A stretch of DNA of 64,000 nucleotides from Oenococcus kitaharae. GTDB taxonomy: Bacteria > Bacillota > Bacilli > Lactobacillales > Lactobacillaceae. The notes under the pieces were generated by a model. That model was not told the DNA's origin, ran no database searches, and saw only the letters and a program-made list of their open reading frames with translations. The stretch is from positions 186,001 to 250,000 of the forward strand of contig NZ_JANJQP010000003.1 of assembly GCF_025758695.1 (NCBI RefSeq), given 5' to 3'. Both the position numbers and the translations under genes were made by a program. This document shows positions 18,111-27,110 of the stretch, piece by piece; position 1 is the stretch's first letter; the number at the start of each line of letters is the position of its first letter.

Positions 18111-19088
18111 ATGGCAAAGAAAAATTTTAAAAATACAAGCCGGCTGCTGCTGGCTTCGGCTGGGATTGTGTCGCTGTCCTTTTTGGCCAGCGAGTATTTG
18201 TTCCGTTTGGCTTTTAAGCGGGTTGATTACGTACCCGAAACATCGGCCGATAAGCAGAAATACGCTGATGACTATTGGCGCTATGTGGATTGGTTTAAAA
18301 AAGTCGATAAAGAGCACTGGACTTTTACAATTTCCGGTGAAAAAGAAGATATGTCGGCTTATTTTATCCCGGCCAAAGACGGTAGTTCCGATAAATCGGT
18401 GATTATTTCCCATGGCTATAAAGGTAATGGCGAGACCATGTCAAATTATGCGCAAATGTTTTACGACATGGGTTTTTCAGTGCTGCTGCCCGACGATCGT
18501 GGGCATGGCGAGAGTGCTGGGAAATATATCAGTTTCGGCTGGCTGGACCGGCTGGATTATCTGCGCTGGCTGCAGAAATTAATTGTCCGTCTCGGCGACA
18601 AGACGAAAATCGTCCTGTTTGGTGTCAGTATGGGCGCTTCAACGGTTGAGATGCTGAGTGGAGAAGACTTGCCGCCGCAGGTACGTTGTATTATTGCTGA
18701 TTGCGGTTATTCCAGCATTGACGAAGAACTGGTTTTCCTGCTGAAACACCAGTACCATTTGCCGAAATATCCCTTTTATCCCTTTGTCAGCACGATCAAT
18801 CACCATCGCTTAGGCTATTATCTCGGGGATGTCTCCTCAGTGACGCAATTAAAGAAAAACAAGCTGCCGATTTTCTTCATTCACGGCGAGAAGGACCGCT
18901 TTGTACCCAGTTATATGGCGCTGGAAAATTATCAAGCAGCACAGTCACCGAAAGATTTGTGGATTGTTGAAAACGCCAGCCATGCTGAAAGTTTTTGGGT
19001 TGATCCTGAAAATTATAAACGGCACGTTGAACACTTTTTGCATCACTATTATGAACCTAACGCGCAGGCACCCAAGACAGTTCAATGA
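18111..19088 (+). CDS. Membrane-anchored alpha/beta hydrolase
   Basis: A 325-residue protein with a hydrophobic N-terminal helix (residues 11-30) that probably anchors it outside the membrane. The hydrolase fold shows SHGYKGNGETM (oxyanion loop), nucleophile S173 in GVSMGAS, an acid in GEKDRFVPSY and the catalytic His in NASHAESF. Close relatives are annotated as serine aminopeptidase-like or acyl hydrolases; the substrate is unknown. The ATG at 18111 follows CGAGGTG; an in-frame upstream start at 18045 has no ribosome site and would place residues before the anchor. Confidence 0.85.
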   Translation: MAKKNFKNTSRLLLASAGIVSLSFLASEYLFRLAFKRVDYVPETSADKQKYADDYWRYVDWFKKVDKEHWTFTISGEKEDMSAYFIPAKDGSSDKSVIISHGYKGNGETMSNYAQMFYDMGFSVLLPDDRGHGESAGKYISFGWLDRLDYLRWLQKLIVRLGDKTKIVLFGVSMGASTVEMLSGEDLPPQVRCIIADCGYSSIDEELVFLLKHQYHLPKYPFYPFVSTINHHRLGYYLGDVSSVTQLKKNKLPIFFIHGEKDRFVPSYMALENYQAAQSPKDLWIVENASHAESFWVDPENYKRHVEHFLHHYYEPNAQAPKTVQ

Positions 19089-19131
19089 AAAGATTATAAT
19101 TGTTTTAACAGCAAAAGGAGAATCTTGTCAG

Positions 19132-19689
19132 ATGGCTAAAAATGAAGCATTACTGATTATTGATTACACGAATGATTTTGTTGACGATAAAGGCGCTTTG
19201 ACCTGCGGCAAACCGGCCCAAGTTCTTGACAGCCGGATTGTTGAACTAGCTGACCAAATCAAAGCTGACGGTGGTTGGGTGATTCTGCCAACGGATCTGC
19301 ATAAGAAAGATGATCCTTATCATCCTGAGACTAAATTGTATCCGCCGCATAATTTAGCTGGCAGCTGGGGTCGGGAATTTTATGGCAAGCTGGCACCTTG
19401 GTATGGTGCTAACAAAGATGACCCACAGGTTTATATGTATGATAAGACGCGTTACAGTGCCTTTGCCGGGACTGACTTGGACTTGCGTTTGCGTGAACGA
19501 CATGTTGATACACTGCATCTAGTTGGCGTCTGTACGGATATCTGCGTCTTACACACGGCTGTTGATGCTTACGATTTGAATTATCAACTGATCATTCATG
19601 AAAACGCTGTTGCCACGCTCACACAAGTGGCACAAGACTGGGCTTTGGCACATTTTAAAAATGTGATTGGCGCGAAAGTAGTTGATTAA
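19132..19689 (+). CDS. Isochorismatase-like cysteine hydrolase (nicotinamidase-type)
   Basis: A 185-residue cytosolic hydrolase with the Asp-Lys-Cys plan: D11 in IIDYTNDF, a mid-chain KTRYSAFAG, and the catalytic Cys in GVCTDICVLHT. Metal-ligand-type residues in LPTDLHKKDDPYHPE resemble nicotinamidases, so NAD salvage from nicotinamide is the best guess; other amides are possible. The ATG at 19132 has AAAGGAG upstream with 11-base spacing; a longer frame from 18901 runs inside the previous gene and is rejected. A bidirectional terminator follows. Confidence 0.85.
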   Translation: MAKNEALLIIDYTNDFVDDKGALTCGKPAQVLDSRIVELADQIKADGGWVILPTDLHKKDDPYHPETKLYPPHNLAGSWGREFYGKLAPWYGANKDDPQVYMYDKTRYSAFAGTDLDLRLRERHVDTLHLVGVCTDICVLHTAVDAYDLNYQLIIHENAVATLTQVAQDWALAHFKNVIGAKVVD

Positions 19690-19696
19690 TATAAAT

Positions 19697-19727
19697 AAAA
19701 AACCGCAACCTTGAGTCGCGGTTTTTT
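19697..19727. terminator. Bidirectional terminator
   Basis: AAAAAACCGC/GCGGTTTTTT stem with an 11-base loop between two convergent genes. Confidence 0.88.
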
Positions 19728-21822
19728 ATTTAACAACAATATTCATGCTTCTTGGTGTGCTGAAGCCGATTGTTTTTTCATTTTGGTTAACATTTTGCCA
19801 GGTTTTCGTTGAAATCCAGTAAGAATTGCCCCAAAAAATTGGATCTGAGATTTGGAAGTATCCTGGCCGATAGCCGACAATGCACATGACATGAAAATTA
19901 GCCGGATTGACAGTCCAAGTATAAGATGCCCAGGTAACAACTGGATTACCTTGTTGCAGCTGGTAGATAACATCATTCACATTAGCACCGGTCATGTTGC
20001 TAATACCGTTATAAAATTTCTTGGTCGCACGTGCCAGCGGTTCAGCATAGACTGTCTGTGTTTGAAAAGTGCCGCCGCCAAAGGGATTGCCGTGAAAACC
20101 GTTATAAGGGGAAATGGACCAGCCATAGCCGGTGGCATTATAAATTTGGCGCAAGGATAGGTACCTGCCCTTGACTGACAAGGCTGTTTGCAGAGAAGCC
20201 CCTTCACACCCTTCGGGTGCGCCTTCTTGGTTTTGATTAAAATGGTGAAACGATAAAGTTACTGATTGATTCGGGAACAAGAAGGCACGCTTATCCAGCC
20301 AATAAATGGTAATACCATCTTGAACTTTTAGATAGGTATAACGGTTACCATCGCCTCGAAGTGTATAAGCTTCTTGCAGAACCTGAACTTTATGGCCATT
20401 ACGATTACGGTCGCTGCCGTTGGCGGAGAGCGTTTGCCAGTTCGTTAGAGCTGGATTATTGAAGTAAAAATCATCCGTTCGGTTAATCGTATTAATAATC
20501 GCCTGATAGCTGACATTCTTGTATGAAACACTAGCTAAAACAGCTCTTTGATCTATCCAATATGTCTGATTACCATCTTTAATTTGGTCATAATCATATT
20601 CTTGTCCGTTAGCCCTGCGTGTTCTGACAGCGTTTAAAATAATTACTTCACGGCCATTAAGCTTCTGTCCCTGATTGCTAGCTGCTAAGGTATTGATGTT
20701 TGTTAGAGCAGGACCGTTATTGTAGACGGCATCATTTCTGGACGAGTCGCGAATAGTAGCAGTTTGATTTATCGGAGTCTGGTTGATGATACTTGCAAAA
20801 TCACTTATCGCTAATGATCGGCTGTCAATCCAAAAACTTTCTCCGTTTTCAGGATTAGTAACTTTGGCATATTCATAGCTTCGTCCTGTCGCACGCTGAG
20901 TTACAGCTAATTCAGTTACCTGTAGATAAAGGCCGGCATATCGGTTTCCATAGCCTTGGGGAGAGAGGCTGGCTGCATTTGTTAAGGCTGGGCCATTATT
21001 GTAAATGCCGTCATTCCGCTGATTTGTTACCTCTGCATATTGATTGACAGTTTTGTGACTAGTGATCACAGCATATTGGCCCAGAGTTAATGCTCTGCGG
21101 TCAAGCCAATAATCTTGGTTTGAGACCGGATCATGCACTTGGACATAATAATAATGCTGGCCGTTTCCTCGCAGTGTCTCTGCTTCTTTTAGGACGGTCA
21201 CTTGACGACCATCAACATTTTTTGCTGAATTATCTGCTTTTAGAGCGGCCCAAGTGCTGAGAGCTGGGCCGTTGTTGTAAATACCATCATTACGTTGTCC
21301 TGAAATGATAATTGCCTGGTATTGCACATCTTTTTGGCTGATCATGGTGGCTAAAATTGCTCTTTCGTCAATCCAGAAAATTCTTTGATTGGCCAGATCC
21401 TGTACTTTAGCATAATCATATCTTTGGCCGTTGCTGCGGACTGTATTGATAACTGCTAGAACATTAACAGAACGGCCATTAAGTTGGCTCCCATTACTTT
21501 CTGGAGCCATAGTGTCTGCACTTGTTAGGGCCGGCCCATTTGCAAAAACACCGTCATTACGGCTGCTATCAAGAATTTCGGCTGTCTGGTTGATATTTTG
21601 ATGGCCGGTAATCGCAGCTGGGAAAGTAGGTGGATTTGGTTTGTCGGCATGGCTCGTGGTTTGTGTGCTTTGCCGAGTTGGCGCTGAGGAAGCTTCACTG
21701 CTAGAAGATTGCATATTACCGGCAGTGTCAGCGTTCACGAAAAATTGACCGTTGATACCGAGACGTGCGGCAAGAATTAATCCTGCAATCACCATTTGGA
21801 CTATCTTATTTTTTTTAAACAC
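19726..21822 (-). CDS. Secreted protein with five GW/SH3-like repeats and a C39-like peptidase domain
   Basis: A 698-residue secreted protein. It has an N-terminal signal sequence (MFKKNKIVQMVIAGLILAA) and a Ser/Thr linker to about residue 70. Five tandem modules of about 85 residues follow. Each opens near RNDGxxxNGPALT and closes with W(I/L)D(E/R/Q)RA-type residues, as in wall-binding GW/SH3_8 modules. The C-terminal 165 residues resemble C39_2 peptidases: Cys in EGCEGASLQTAL, His in NFHVMCIVGY, Asp in QISDPIFW. It probably docks on the wall through the repeats and cuts or processes peptides. It starts with GTG behind a G-rich ribosome site. Confidence 0.85.
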   Translation of the reverse strand: MFKKNKIVQMVIAGLILAARLGINGQFFVNADTAGNMQSSSSEASSAPTRQSTQTTSHADKPNPPTFPAAITGHQNINQTAEILDSSRNDGVFANGPALTSADTMAPESNGSQLNGRSVNVLAVINTVRSNGQRYDYAKVQDLANQRIFWIDERAILATMISQKDVQYQAIIISGQRNDGIYNNGPALSTWAALKADNSAKNVDGRQVTVLKEAETLRGNGQHYYYVQVHDPVSNQDYWLDRRALTLGQYAVITSHKTVNQYAEVTNQRNDGIYNNGPALTNAASLSPQGYGNRYAGLYLQVTELAVTQRATGRSYEYAKVTNPENGESFWIDSRSLAISDFASIINQTPINQTATIRDSSRNDAVYNNGPALTNINTLAASNQGQKLNGREVIILNAVRTRRANGQEYDYDQIKDGNQTYWIDQRAVLASVSYKNVSYQAIINTINRTDDFYFNNPALTNWQTLSANGSDRNRNGHKVQVLQEAYTLRGDGNRYTYLKVQDGITIYWLDKRAFLFPNQSVTLSFHHFNQNQEGAPEGCEGASLQTALSVKGRYLSLRQIYNATGYGWSISPYNGFHGNPFGGGTFQTQTVYAEPLARATKKFYNGISNMTGANVNDVIYQLQQGNPVVTWASYTWTVNPANFHVMCIVGYRPGYFQISDPIFWGNSYWISTKTWQNVNQNEKTIGFSTPRSMNIVVK

Positions 21823-21981
21823 AATTAAGCGACCCCCAAGAAGCTATGCAACTGTTTTCTCAATTTAAAAACCGAAATCTTCTTTAATTATGCGGTGTTT
21901 GGCAGCGGATTGACCAAAAAAATCCAAAAATGTGCAAATGAAAATTTATTTTTCACAAGAATGTAATAGAATAGGAAAGCG

Positions 21982-21995
21982 TGGAAGCGTTTGCA
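21982..21995 (+). promoter_or_regulatory. cre-type site before the transhydrogenase operon
   Basis: TGGAAGCGTTTGCA fits the relaxed cre consensus TGNAANCGNWNNCW. TAGAAT at 21966-21971 is a likely -10 box, so the site lies near the start of transcription, where CcpA would block expression. Confidence 0.55.
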
Positions 21996-22028
21996 AGTGA
22001 TTGCAGCTTCAAACACGAAAGGGGTTTT

Positions 22029-23210
22029 ATGGCAATTGTTGTTTCTGCTCTTAAAGAAGCTGCCGGCGAAAATCGTGTCGCATTGACACCTGATACGGCC
22101 GCAAAACTGATTAAGAGCGATTTTGAGGTGAGCATCGAAAAGGGAGCTGGCGAAAAGGCTTTTTATAATGATGATTTATATGCAAAGGCTGGTGTCAAAC
22201 TGGTCACGCGAACAGAGGCATTAAAGGCCGATATTGTCACAGTCGTTAACGAACCTAGCGAGGCAGTTTTATCCAAATTGTCTCAAGGACAGACGATTAT
22301 CGGAATGCTGAATCCGCTTGGAGATAAAAAAGGGATGCAGCAGCTGGCCAAGGCGGGTGTCAGTGCCTTGGCTTTTGAACTGCTTCCGCGAACTGTGTCA
22401 AGAGCTCAGAATCTTGATGCCAATTCATCGCAGAAATCGATTGCTGGATATAAAGCGGCTCTACTGGCTGCTGATACCTATCCGCAATATTTTCCAATGA
22501 TGATGACAGCTGCCGGAACGGCGCGTCCAGCCAAAGTATTAGTTATTGGTGCAGCTGTGGCTGGCTTGCAAGCCATTGGTACTGCCCATCGTTTAGGTGC
22601 AGTTGTTTCTGGTTATGATATTCGTGAAGATGCCCGTGGCCAGATTGAGTCGCTGGGTGCCAAAGCATTGATTTCCAAAGTCCAGGTGAAAGATGAAAAT
22701 GGTTATGCCCGTGCCTTGAATGATGATGAAAAACAAGCACAACAGGCTGAATTAGAAGGCTTTATTGCGGAGAATAATGTCATTATCACGACAGCTCAAG
22801 TCCCTGGAGGCAAGCCACCGGTTGTTGTTTCAAAGAAAGCTGTAGATGAAGCGAAAGCCGATACGGTCTTCATAGATTTGGGGTCATCAAAATTGGGTGG
22901 CAATGTAGCCGGATCCCAACCTGGCGAGACCATCGTCACAAAGACTGGTGCAATTATTGTTGGTGCTGGTGATTTAGCGAGCCGTGTAGCTCGATCAGCT
23001 TCGGATATGTATGCCAAAAATGTCCAGAATACAATCAACTATATTGTCAAAGACGGCCAGATTCATTTTGATCTTGATGATGATGTTTTGACAGACCTGC
23101 TGGCAACTTATGGCGGCCAGATCAATTCGAATTTTCTGCGCAGCCGTATGGGTATGGAAAAAAGGCCAGTACAGCCAAAGCAGGAACAGGGAGCGGAGGA
23201 AGAAAAATGA
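22029..23210 (+). CDS. pntAA: NAD(P) transhydrogenase alpha subunit, part 1 (NAD-binding domain I)
   Basis: A 393-residue NAD(H)-binding subunit of the proton-translocating transhydrogenase. It has the alanine-dehydrogenase/PNT N-terminal domain (GENRVALTPDTAAKL) and the nucleotide-binding domain with VLVIGAAVAGLQAIGTAHRLGA. The RQD-loop-type region is near residues 125-150. It ends in a charged tail. Domain I is a separate polypeptide, as in three-subunit enzymes. The ATG at 22029 follows GAAAGGGG; a GTG at 21981 would start inside the cre site and is rejected. Hydride transfer to NADP+ occurs with PntB. Confidence 0.92.
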   Translation: MAIVVSALKEAAGENRVALTPDTAAKLIKSDFEVSIEKGAGEKAFYNDDLYAKAGVKLVTRTEALKADIVTVVNEPSEAVLSKLSQGQTIIGMLNPLGDKKGMQQLAKAGVSALAFELLPRTVSRAQNLDANSSQKSIAGYKAALLAADTYPQYFPMMMTAAGTARPAKVLVIGAAVAGLQAIGTAHRLGAVVSGYDIREDARGQIESLGAKALISKVQVKDENGYARALNDDEKQAQQAELEGFIAENNVIITTAQVPGGKPPVVVSKKAVDEAKADTVFIDLGSSKLGGNVAGSQPGETIVTKTGAIIVGAGDLASRVARSASDMYAKNVQNTINYIVKDGQIHFDLDDDVLTDLLATYGGQINSNFLRSRMGMEKRPVQPKQEQGAEEEK

Positions 23211-23515
23211 GTGAAGAATTATATGCCAATTTGGCTATCTTTGTTTTAAGCCTGCTGGTTGGTTTTGAGGTTATGTCGAAAATTCCATCCACGCTGCAGA
23301 CACCGATGATGTCTGGTGCAAACGCGATTCACGGTGTGGTTGTCGTTGGTGCCTTTGCTATTGCAGCCGAGGCCAATAATTGGCTGTTGTATGTGCTGAC
23401 TTTCTTTGCTGCACTATTTGCTGCAATCAATGTCGCCGGTGGCTATACGGTAACAGACAGAATGCTAGGTATGTTTGACCGCAAGCCAGCTAAAAAAGAG
23501 GAGGACAAAAAATGA
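23207..23515 (+). CDS. pntAB: NAD(P) transhydrogenase alpha subunit, part 2 (membrane)
   Basis: A 102-residue membrane subunit with three helices. The segment GFEVMSKIPSTLQTPMMSG with TPLMSxxNAIHGV-type residues is the conserved face of the proton channel in this family. It overlaps the previous and next genes as ATGA junctions, so the three subunits are translationally coupled. Function follows from family and position. Confidence 0.92.
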   Translation: MSEELYANLAIFVLSLLVGFEVMSKIPSTLQTPMMSGANAIHGVVVVGAFAIAAEANNWLLYVLTFFAALFAAINVAGGYTVTDRMLGMFDRKPAKKEEDKK

Positions 23516-24924
23516 CAGGTCTGACAACAACTGCATCTCTCATTTATCTGATCTCGGCCTTTTGCTATGTGATTGGCGTGCATTTGATGCGCAGCCCTAA
23601 GACGGCTAAAAAGGGGAATGGCCTCTCATTTGTCGGTATGATTCTGGCTGCCATCATGATTTTGATTGAGATCCTGGTCTCTGGCCGTGTCCAAGTTGGC
23701 GCCTGGATTGCTTTGGCTGCCGGATTGGCTTTGGGTATTTTTTATGGCTTTAGCAAGGCAAAAAGAGTACCGATGACCGATGTGCCGCAGCTGGTTTCAT
23801 TATTTAACGCCGTTGGTGGCGGTGCAGCTGCTGCGATTGGCGCTTTTGATTACATGACAGCTAATGGGCACTTGCCGCTTGTTTTATCAATTCCGGTGGT
23901 CTTAGATATCGTCATTGGCGGGATTACATTTTCTGGTTCTTTGATTGCCACTGGCAAACTTTCCGGGAAGGTTTCTGGAAAACCGATTACATTTCCAGGT
24001 TCAAAATTTGTCAATATCCTGGTCGTGATTGCGATCGTGGCTGCTGCCATCTTAATGATCACGCAAGTTGACAATAGCTGGTACCTTGTCTTGGCTTTGC
24101 TGGCCAGCTTGGCTTTTGGGCTCTTGATGACACTGCCGATTGGCGGTGCAGATATGCCGGTCGTTGTATCATTGTTAAATGCCTTTACTGGCCTAGCAGT
24201 TGCTTTTGCCGGATTCGTGATTAACAATCAGGTTTTGATTATTGCCGGTGCGCTTGTTGGTGCTGCGGGCACGATTTTGACCTTGCAGATGGCTGATGCG
24301 ATGAACCGGTCAGTCGCTAATATTCTGGCAGGTGGATTCGGGACAGATGATTCTCAGCCTGCTTCTCCTGCTGGCCAGACAGATGTCAAAGTAGTGGAAA
24401 CATCAGCTGATGATATCGGCCTGCAATTAGCCTATGCGCATAATGTGATGATTGTTCCTGGTTATGGTTTGGCGGCCGCTCAGGCCCAGCATGAAGTAGC
24501 TGAGTTAGCCAAACTGCTGACTGATAACGGGATTAATGTTGATTACGCGATCCATCCGGTCGCTGGACGTATGCCTGGCCATATGAATGTGCTGCTGGCT
24601 GATGTCAATGTGCCTTATGACCAATTGAAACAGCTGGATGAAGCTAATTCTATGTTTGAAAACACCGATGTTTCCTTGGTTATTGGTGCAAATGACGTGA
24701 CGAATCCGTTAGCTCGCGAATCGGGGAATGATATTTCCGGAATGCCTATCTTGGATGTTGATAAGTCTAAGTCGGTTGTTGTTATCAAACGCTCGATGAG
24801 CAGTGGATATGCCGGTGTACCAAATCCATTATTCTCTTTGCCGAATACGAAGATGTTCTTCTCGGATGCTAAAAAAGGTCTGCAGGATATCATCGCTTCA
24901 AGCAAGGAATATATCAACCAATAA
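23512..24924 (+). CDS. pntB: NAD(P) transhydrogenase beta subunit
   Basis: A 470-residue subunit with about nine membrane helices (residues 1-265) that completes the proton path. A soluble NADP(H)-binding domain III follows, with the fingerprint VPGYGLAAAQAQHEVAEL near residue 320 and GRMPGHMNVLLAD near residue 350. The complex uses the proton gradient to move hydride from NADH to NADP+, supplying NADPH. A terminator follows the stop codon. Confidence 0.93.
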   Translation: MTGLTTTASLIYLISAFCYVIGVHLMRSPKTAKKGNGLSFVGMILAAIMILIEILVSGRVQVGAWIALAAGLALGIFYGFSKAKRVPMTDVPQLVSLFNAVGGGAAAAIGAFDYMTANGHLPLVLSIPVVLDIVIGGITFSGSLIATGKLSGKVSGKPITFPGSKFVNILVVIAIVAAAILMITQVDNSWYLVLALLASLAFGLLMTLPIGGADMPVVVSLLNAFTGLAVAFAGFVINNQVLIIAGALVGAAGTILTLQMADAMNRSVANILAGGFGTDDSQPASPAGQTDVKVVETSADDIGLQLAYAHNVMIVPGYGLAAAQAQHEVAELAKLLTDNGINVDYAIHPVAGRMPGHMNVLLADVNVPYDQLKQLDEANSMFENTDVSLVIGANDVTNPLARESGNDISGMPILDVDKSKSVVVIKRSMSSGYAGVPNPLFSLPNTKMFFSDAKKGLQDIIASSKEYINQ

Positions 24925-24946
24925 AATTTTATTGGCTATGTTGAAC

Positions 24947-24976
24947 AAACGTCTCATTTTTGAGGCGTTTTTTTAT
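24947..24976 (+). terminator. Terminator after pntB
   Basis: AAACGTCTCA/TGAGGCGTTT stem (one G-T pair), TTTT loop, T run. Confidence 0.88.
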
Positions 24977-24978
24977 CC

Positions 24979-24993
24979 TATACTTTAATTATT
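24979..24993 (+). promoter_or_regulatory. -10 box of a probable leaderless promoter (GTG start)
   Basis: TATACT at 24979-24984, then nine bases, then GTG; it sits at the tail of the pntB terminator. No ribosome site. Confidence 0.5.
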
Positions 24994-27039
24994 GTGAGTC
25001 AGGAAAAGAATTCATTTCGGTATATATACCGGGCGTTAACCGCTATTTTACTGTTTATTTTATTAACGGGTGTCGTTGTTAATACTTTTATGTCCGGAAA
25101 TGGCAGCTTTTTGCCAGGCAACTTCTTAGTCTTGCTGCTGTCTGCATTGCTGCTGCTATTATTCAGAAAAGCCGATCAGTTTTTTAAAAAATGCAGTTTG
25201 GCGGCCAACCGCGGCATTTTAATTGGCCTGTTGTTGCTATTTGCCTTATTGGAAATCTATTTGTTGCGGAACTTTATTCCGTCACTTATTCATGACCCTT
25301 TCCGCCTGCGCTCGTTCGCCTATGATTTAGCAAACGGCAGGCAGGGACGGTGGGGGATTTATTTTGCCCAATATCCGCAGATTGTTTCACCAACTATCTT
25401 TTACAGCTGGGCCGTCCGCTTGGGCCATTTCATTTTATTGGATAAATTTGCGATTCAGTCAGTCATTTCCTTTACGTTATTGAATGTATTCTTGGCTTTG
25501 TGTCTGTTGAATGTTTATCAGGCGACGAAAAAAATTCGGTATTTGAATTTAGCTGCTATGCTTTTTTTCTGTCTGCCAATGCTTTACAGCTATAATCTGT
25601 GGATTCTGTATACGGACCTGCCTGCGATGATCACTTGGGCACTGGCTCTTTTTTTACTGCAGTATGCGATCGAAAAGAAACGCCTGTCATGGAAACTGCT
25701 GCTGCCGTCAGCTGTGATTTTTTATTTTGGTATGAGCAGCAAAGCCAGTTTTATCGTGGTTCTGCCGGCTATTTTACTATTAATGCTTTTCTTGTTTTAC
25801 TACCGAAATCGTGCCTTTGCGCCCGTACTCAAACTTTTTTTGGTCCTTTTTGCTGTGATCGCGCTCTCTTTTCCAATTAATACCAGGTTGGCAAACAGTT
25901 ACCATTTTTCCAGCAGTTCTCGTTACGAATTTCCCATCGCGCATTGGATGTCAATGGGGCTTAATCAAGTTTCTGCGGGCCAGTATAATCAGCAGGATGT
26001 CAACCAAATGGCCGCCCTGCCTAACAAGTCTCAGCGCAGCCGCGTCGCCGGCCGCCGTCTGCTAAATCGGATCAAACAGGAAGGCCCCCTTGGCCTTTTA
26101 AGACAATTTATTCAAAAATTCGCTGTGCTGCTTTATGCGGGAAATATTTTTGATCGTTATCATACGGGTTTTATTCTCGCGCCGCCTTTTTATGAAAATC
26201 ATGCCCAGCTGATCAACAATGCAGTATCGACATTGTCCCGTGCATCTTATATCGCGATTTTTGCACTGGCTTTTTGGAAACTTAAAAAACGTCTGTTTCA
26301 GTCACAATACGACGATCAGGCTTCTGCGGCCGCTTTTGTCAACATCATTCTGCCCTTAGCCGGGCTGTCTTTTTATGCACTGCTTTGGGAAGTGAACGGC
26401 CGTTACGGTGAAATTGCCATTTTGCCGATTCTGCTGCTGGCCATCCAGCCAACCAAAGAGAACACAACAGCGAACAAATTATCGGAATCTAGATTAACTT
26501 TGATCACGCTCATTTTGCTGACTCTTGTCTCTGCTGCTGGAGCAGCAGCGGCAGCCTTTGATATTGATTTGGTTAATTTGAATCAGCAGGTCATCGACGG
26601 AGATCCTGATGATCGTTTGGCCAAACAAACTTTCCTGCCGGTTTTAGGCAACTATTCCAATTACGGTGCCGGCTATGATCGGGAAGACAAAAGAATCCGT
26701 CCTGGGCAGTCGGTGTCGCAAGCAGTGACTATTTCTGGAAGCCGTTTTACGCGTCTGCGTATCATGCGTGAACAAAAACAGTTCGGCGAATTAACAATTC
26801 GTTATCAAGGCAGAATCATTTTTAAAAAAGGTCATTTTGCTAAGAATAGAACTTGGGTTCATCTTCAATATCGTTTCCGGCCTGGCCGTTATCTGATAAC
26901 TTGGCACAATAACACCCGTCATGCGATTGGGATCGTTTCACAGGCTGGACACGGATATCCTTTATCAATGCAGCCAATGTCAGGCAGTTATTTCCAGGAT
27001 CGTTATCTGATCTATACCTTTGAAGTTCTGAAAAAATAA
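24994..27039 (+). CDS. Large polytopic membrane protein, possibly GT-C fold glycosyltransferase
   Basis: A 681-residue protein with about twelve hydrophobic helices over residues 15-530. A C-terminal extracytoplasmic domain of about 150 residues, rich in beta-type sequence, follows (from residue 535). The first external loop carries an acidic HDPFRLR segment and a YPQIVSPT segment, which resemble the first loop of GT-C enzymes that use polyprenyl-linked sugars. This is only a structural analogy. If correct it would add sugars to wall polymers. It starts at GTG with no ribosome site. Confidence 0.55.
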   Translation: MSQEKNSFRYIYRALTAILLFILLTGVVVNTFMSGNGSFLPGNFLVLLLSALLLLLFRKADQFFKKCSLAANRGILIGLLLLFALLEIYLLRNFIPSLIHDPFRLRSFAYDLANGRQGRWGIYFAQYPQIVSPTIFYSWAVRLGHFILLDKFAIQSVISFTLLNVFLALCLLNVYQATKKIRYLNLAAMLFFCLPMLYSYNLWILYTDLPAMITWALALFLLQYAIEKKRLSWKLLLPSAVIFYFGMSSKASFIVVLPAILLLMLFLFYYRNRAFAPVLKLFLVLFAVIALSFPINTRLANSYHFSSSSRYEFPIAHWMSMGLNQVSAGQYNQQDVNQMAALPNKSQRSRVAGRRLLNRIKQEGPLGLLRQFIQKFAVLLYAGNIFDRYHTGFILAPPFYENHAQLINNAVSTLSRASYIAIFALAFWKLKKRLFQSQYDDQASAAAFVNIILPLAGLSFYALLWEVNGRYGEIAILPILLLAIQPTKENTTANKLSESRLTLITLILLTLVSAAGAAAAAFDIDLVNLNQQVIDGDPDDRLAKQTFLPVLGNYSNYGAGYDREDKRIRPGQSVSQAVTISGSRFTRLRIMREQKQFGELTIRYQGRIIFKKGHFAKNRTWVHLQYRFRPGRYLITWHNNTRHAIGIVSQAGHGYPLSMQPMSGSYFQDRYLIYTFEVLKK

Positions 27040-27065
27040 TTTCGTTAAATTTAATATGTGGTAGG

Positions 27066-27079
27066 GGAACGCCAGTTCA
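27066..27079 (+). promoter_or_regulatory. LexA/DinR-type SOS box before uvrB
   Basis: GAAC-GCCA-GTTC (27067-27078) matches the GAAC N4 GTTC core of the Gram-positive SOS box; only the outer C/G pair is absent. It lies about 20 bases before the GATAAT -10 of uvrB, in the -35 region. Confidence 0.65.
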
Positions 27080-27094
27080 AAGCTCTAACGAAAA

Positions 27095-27110
27095 ATGCGA
27101 TAATGGAACT
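27095..27110 (+). promoter_or_regulatory. Extended -10 of a leaderless uvrB promoter
   Basis: TGCGATAAT (-10 hexamer 27099-27104), then six bases, then ATG. No Shine-Dalgarno. Confidence 0.55.
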
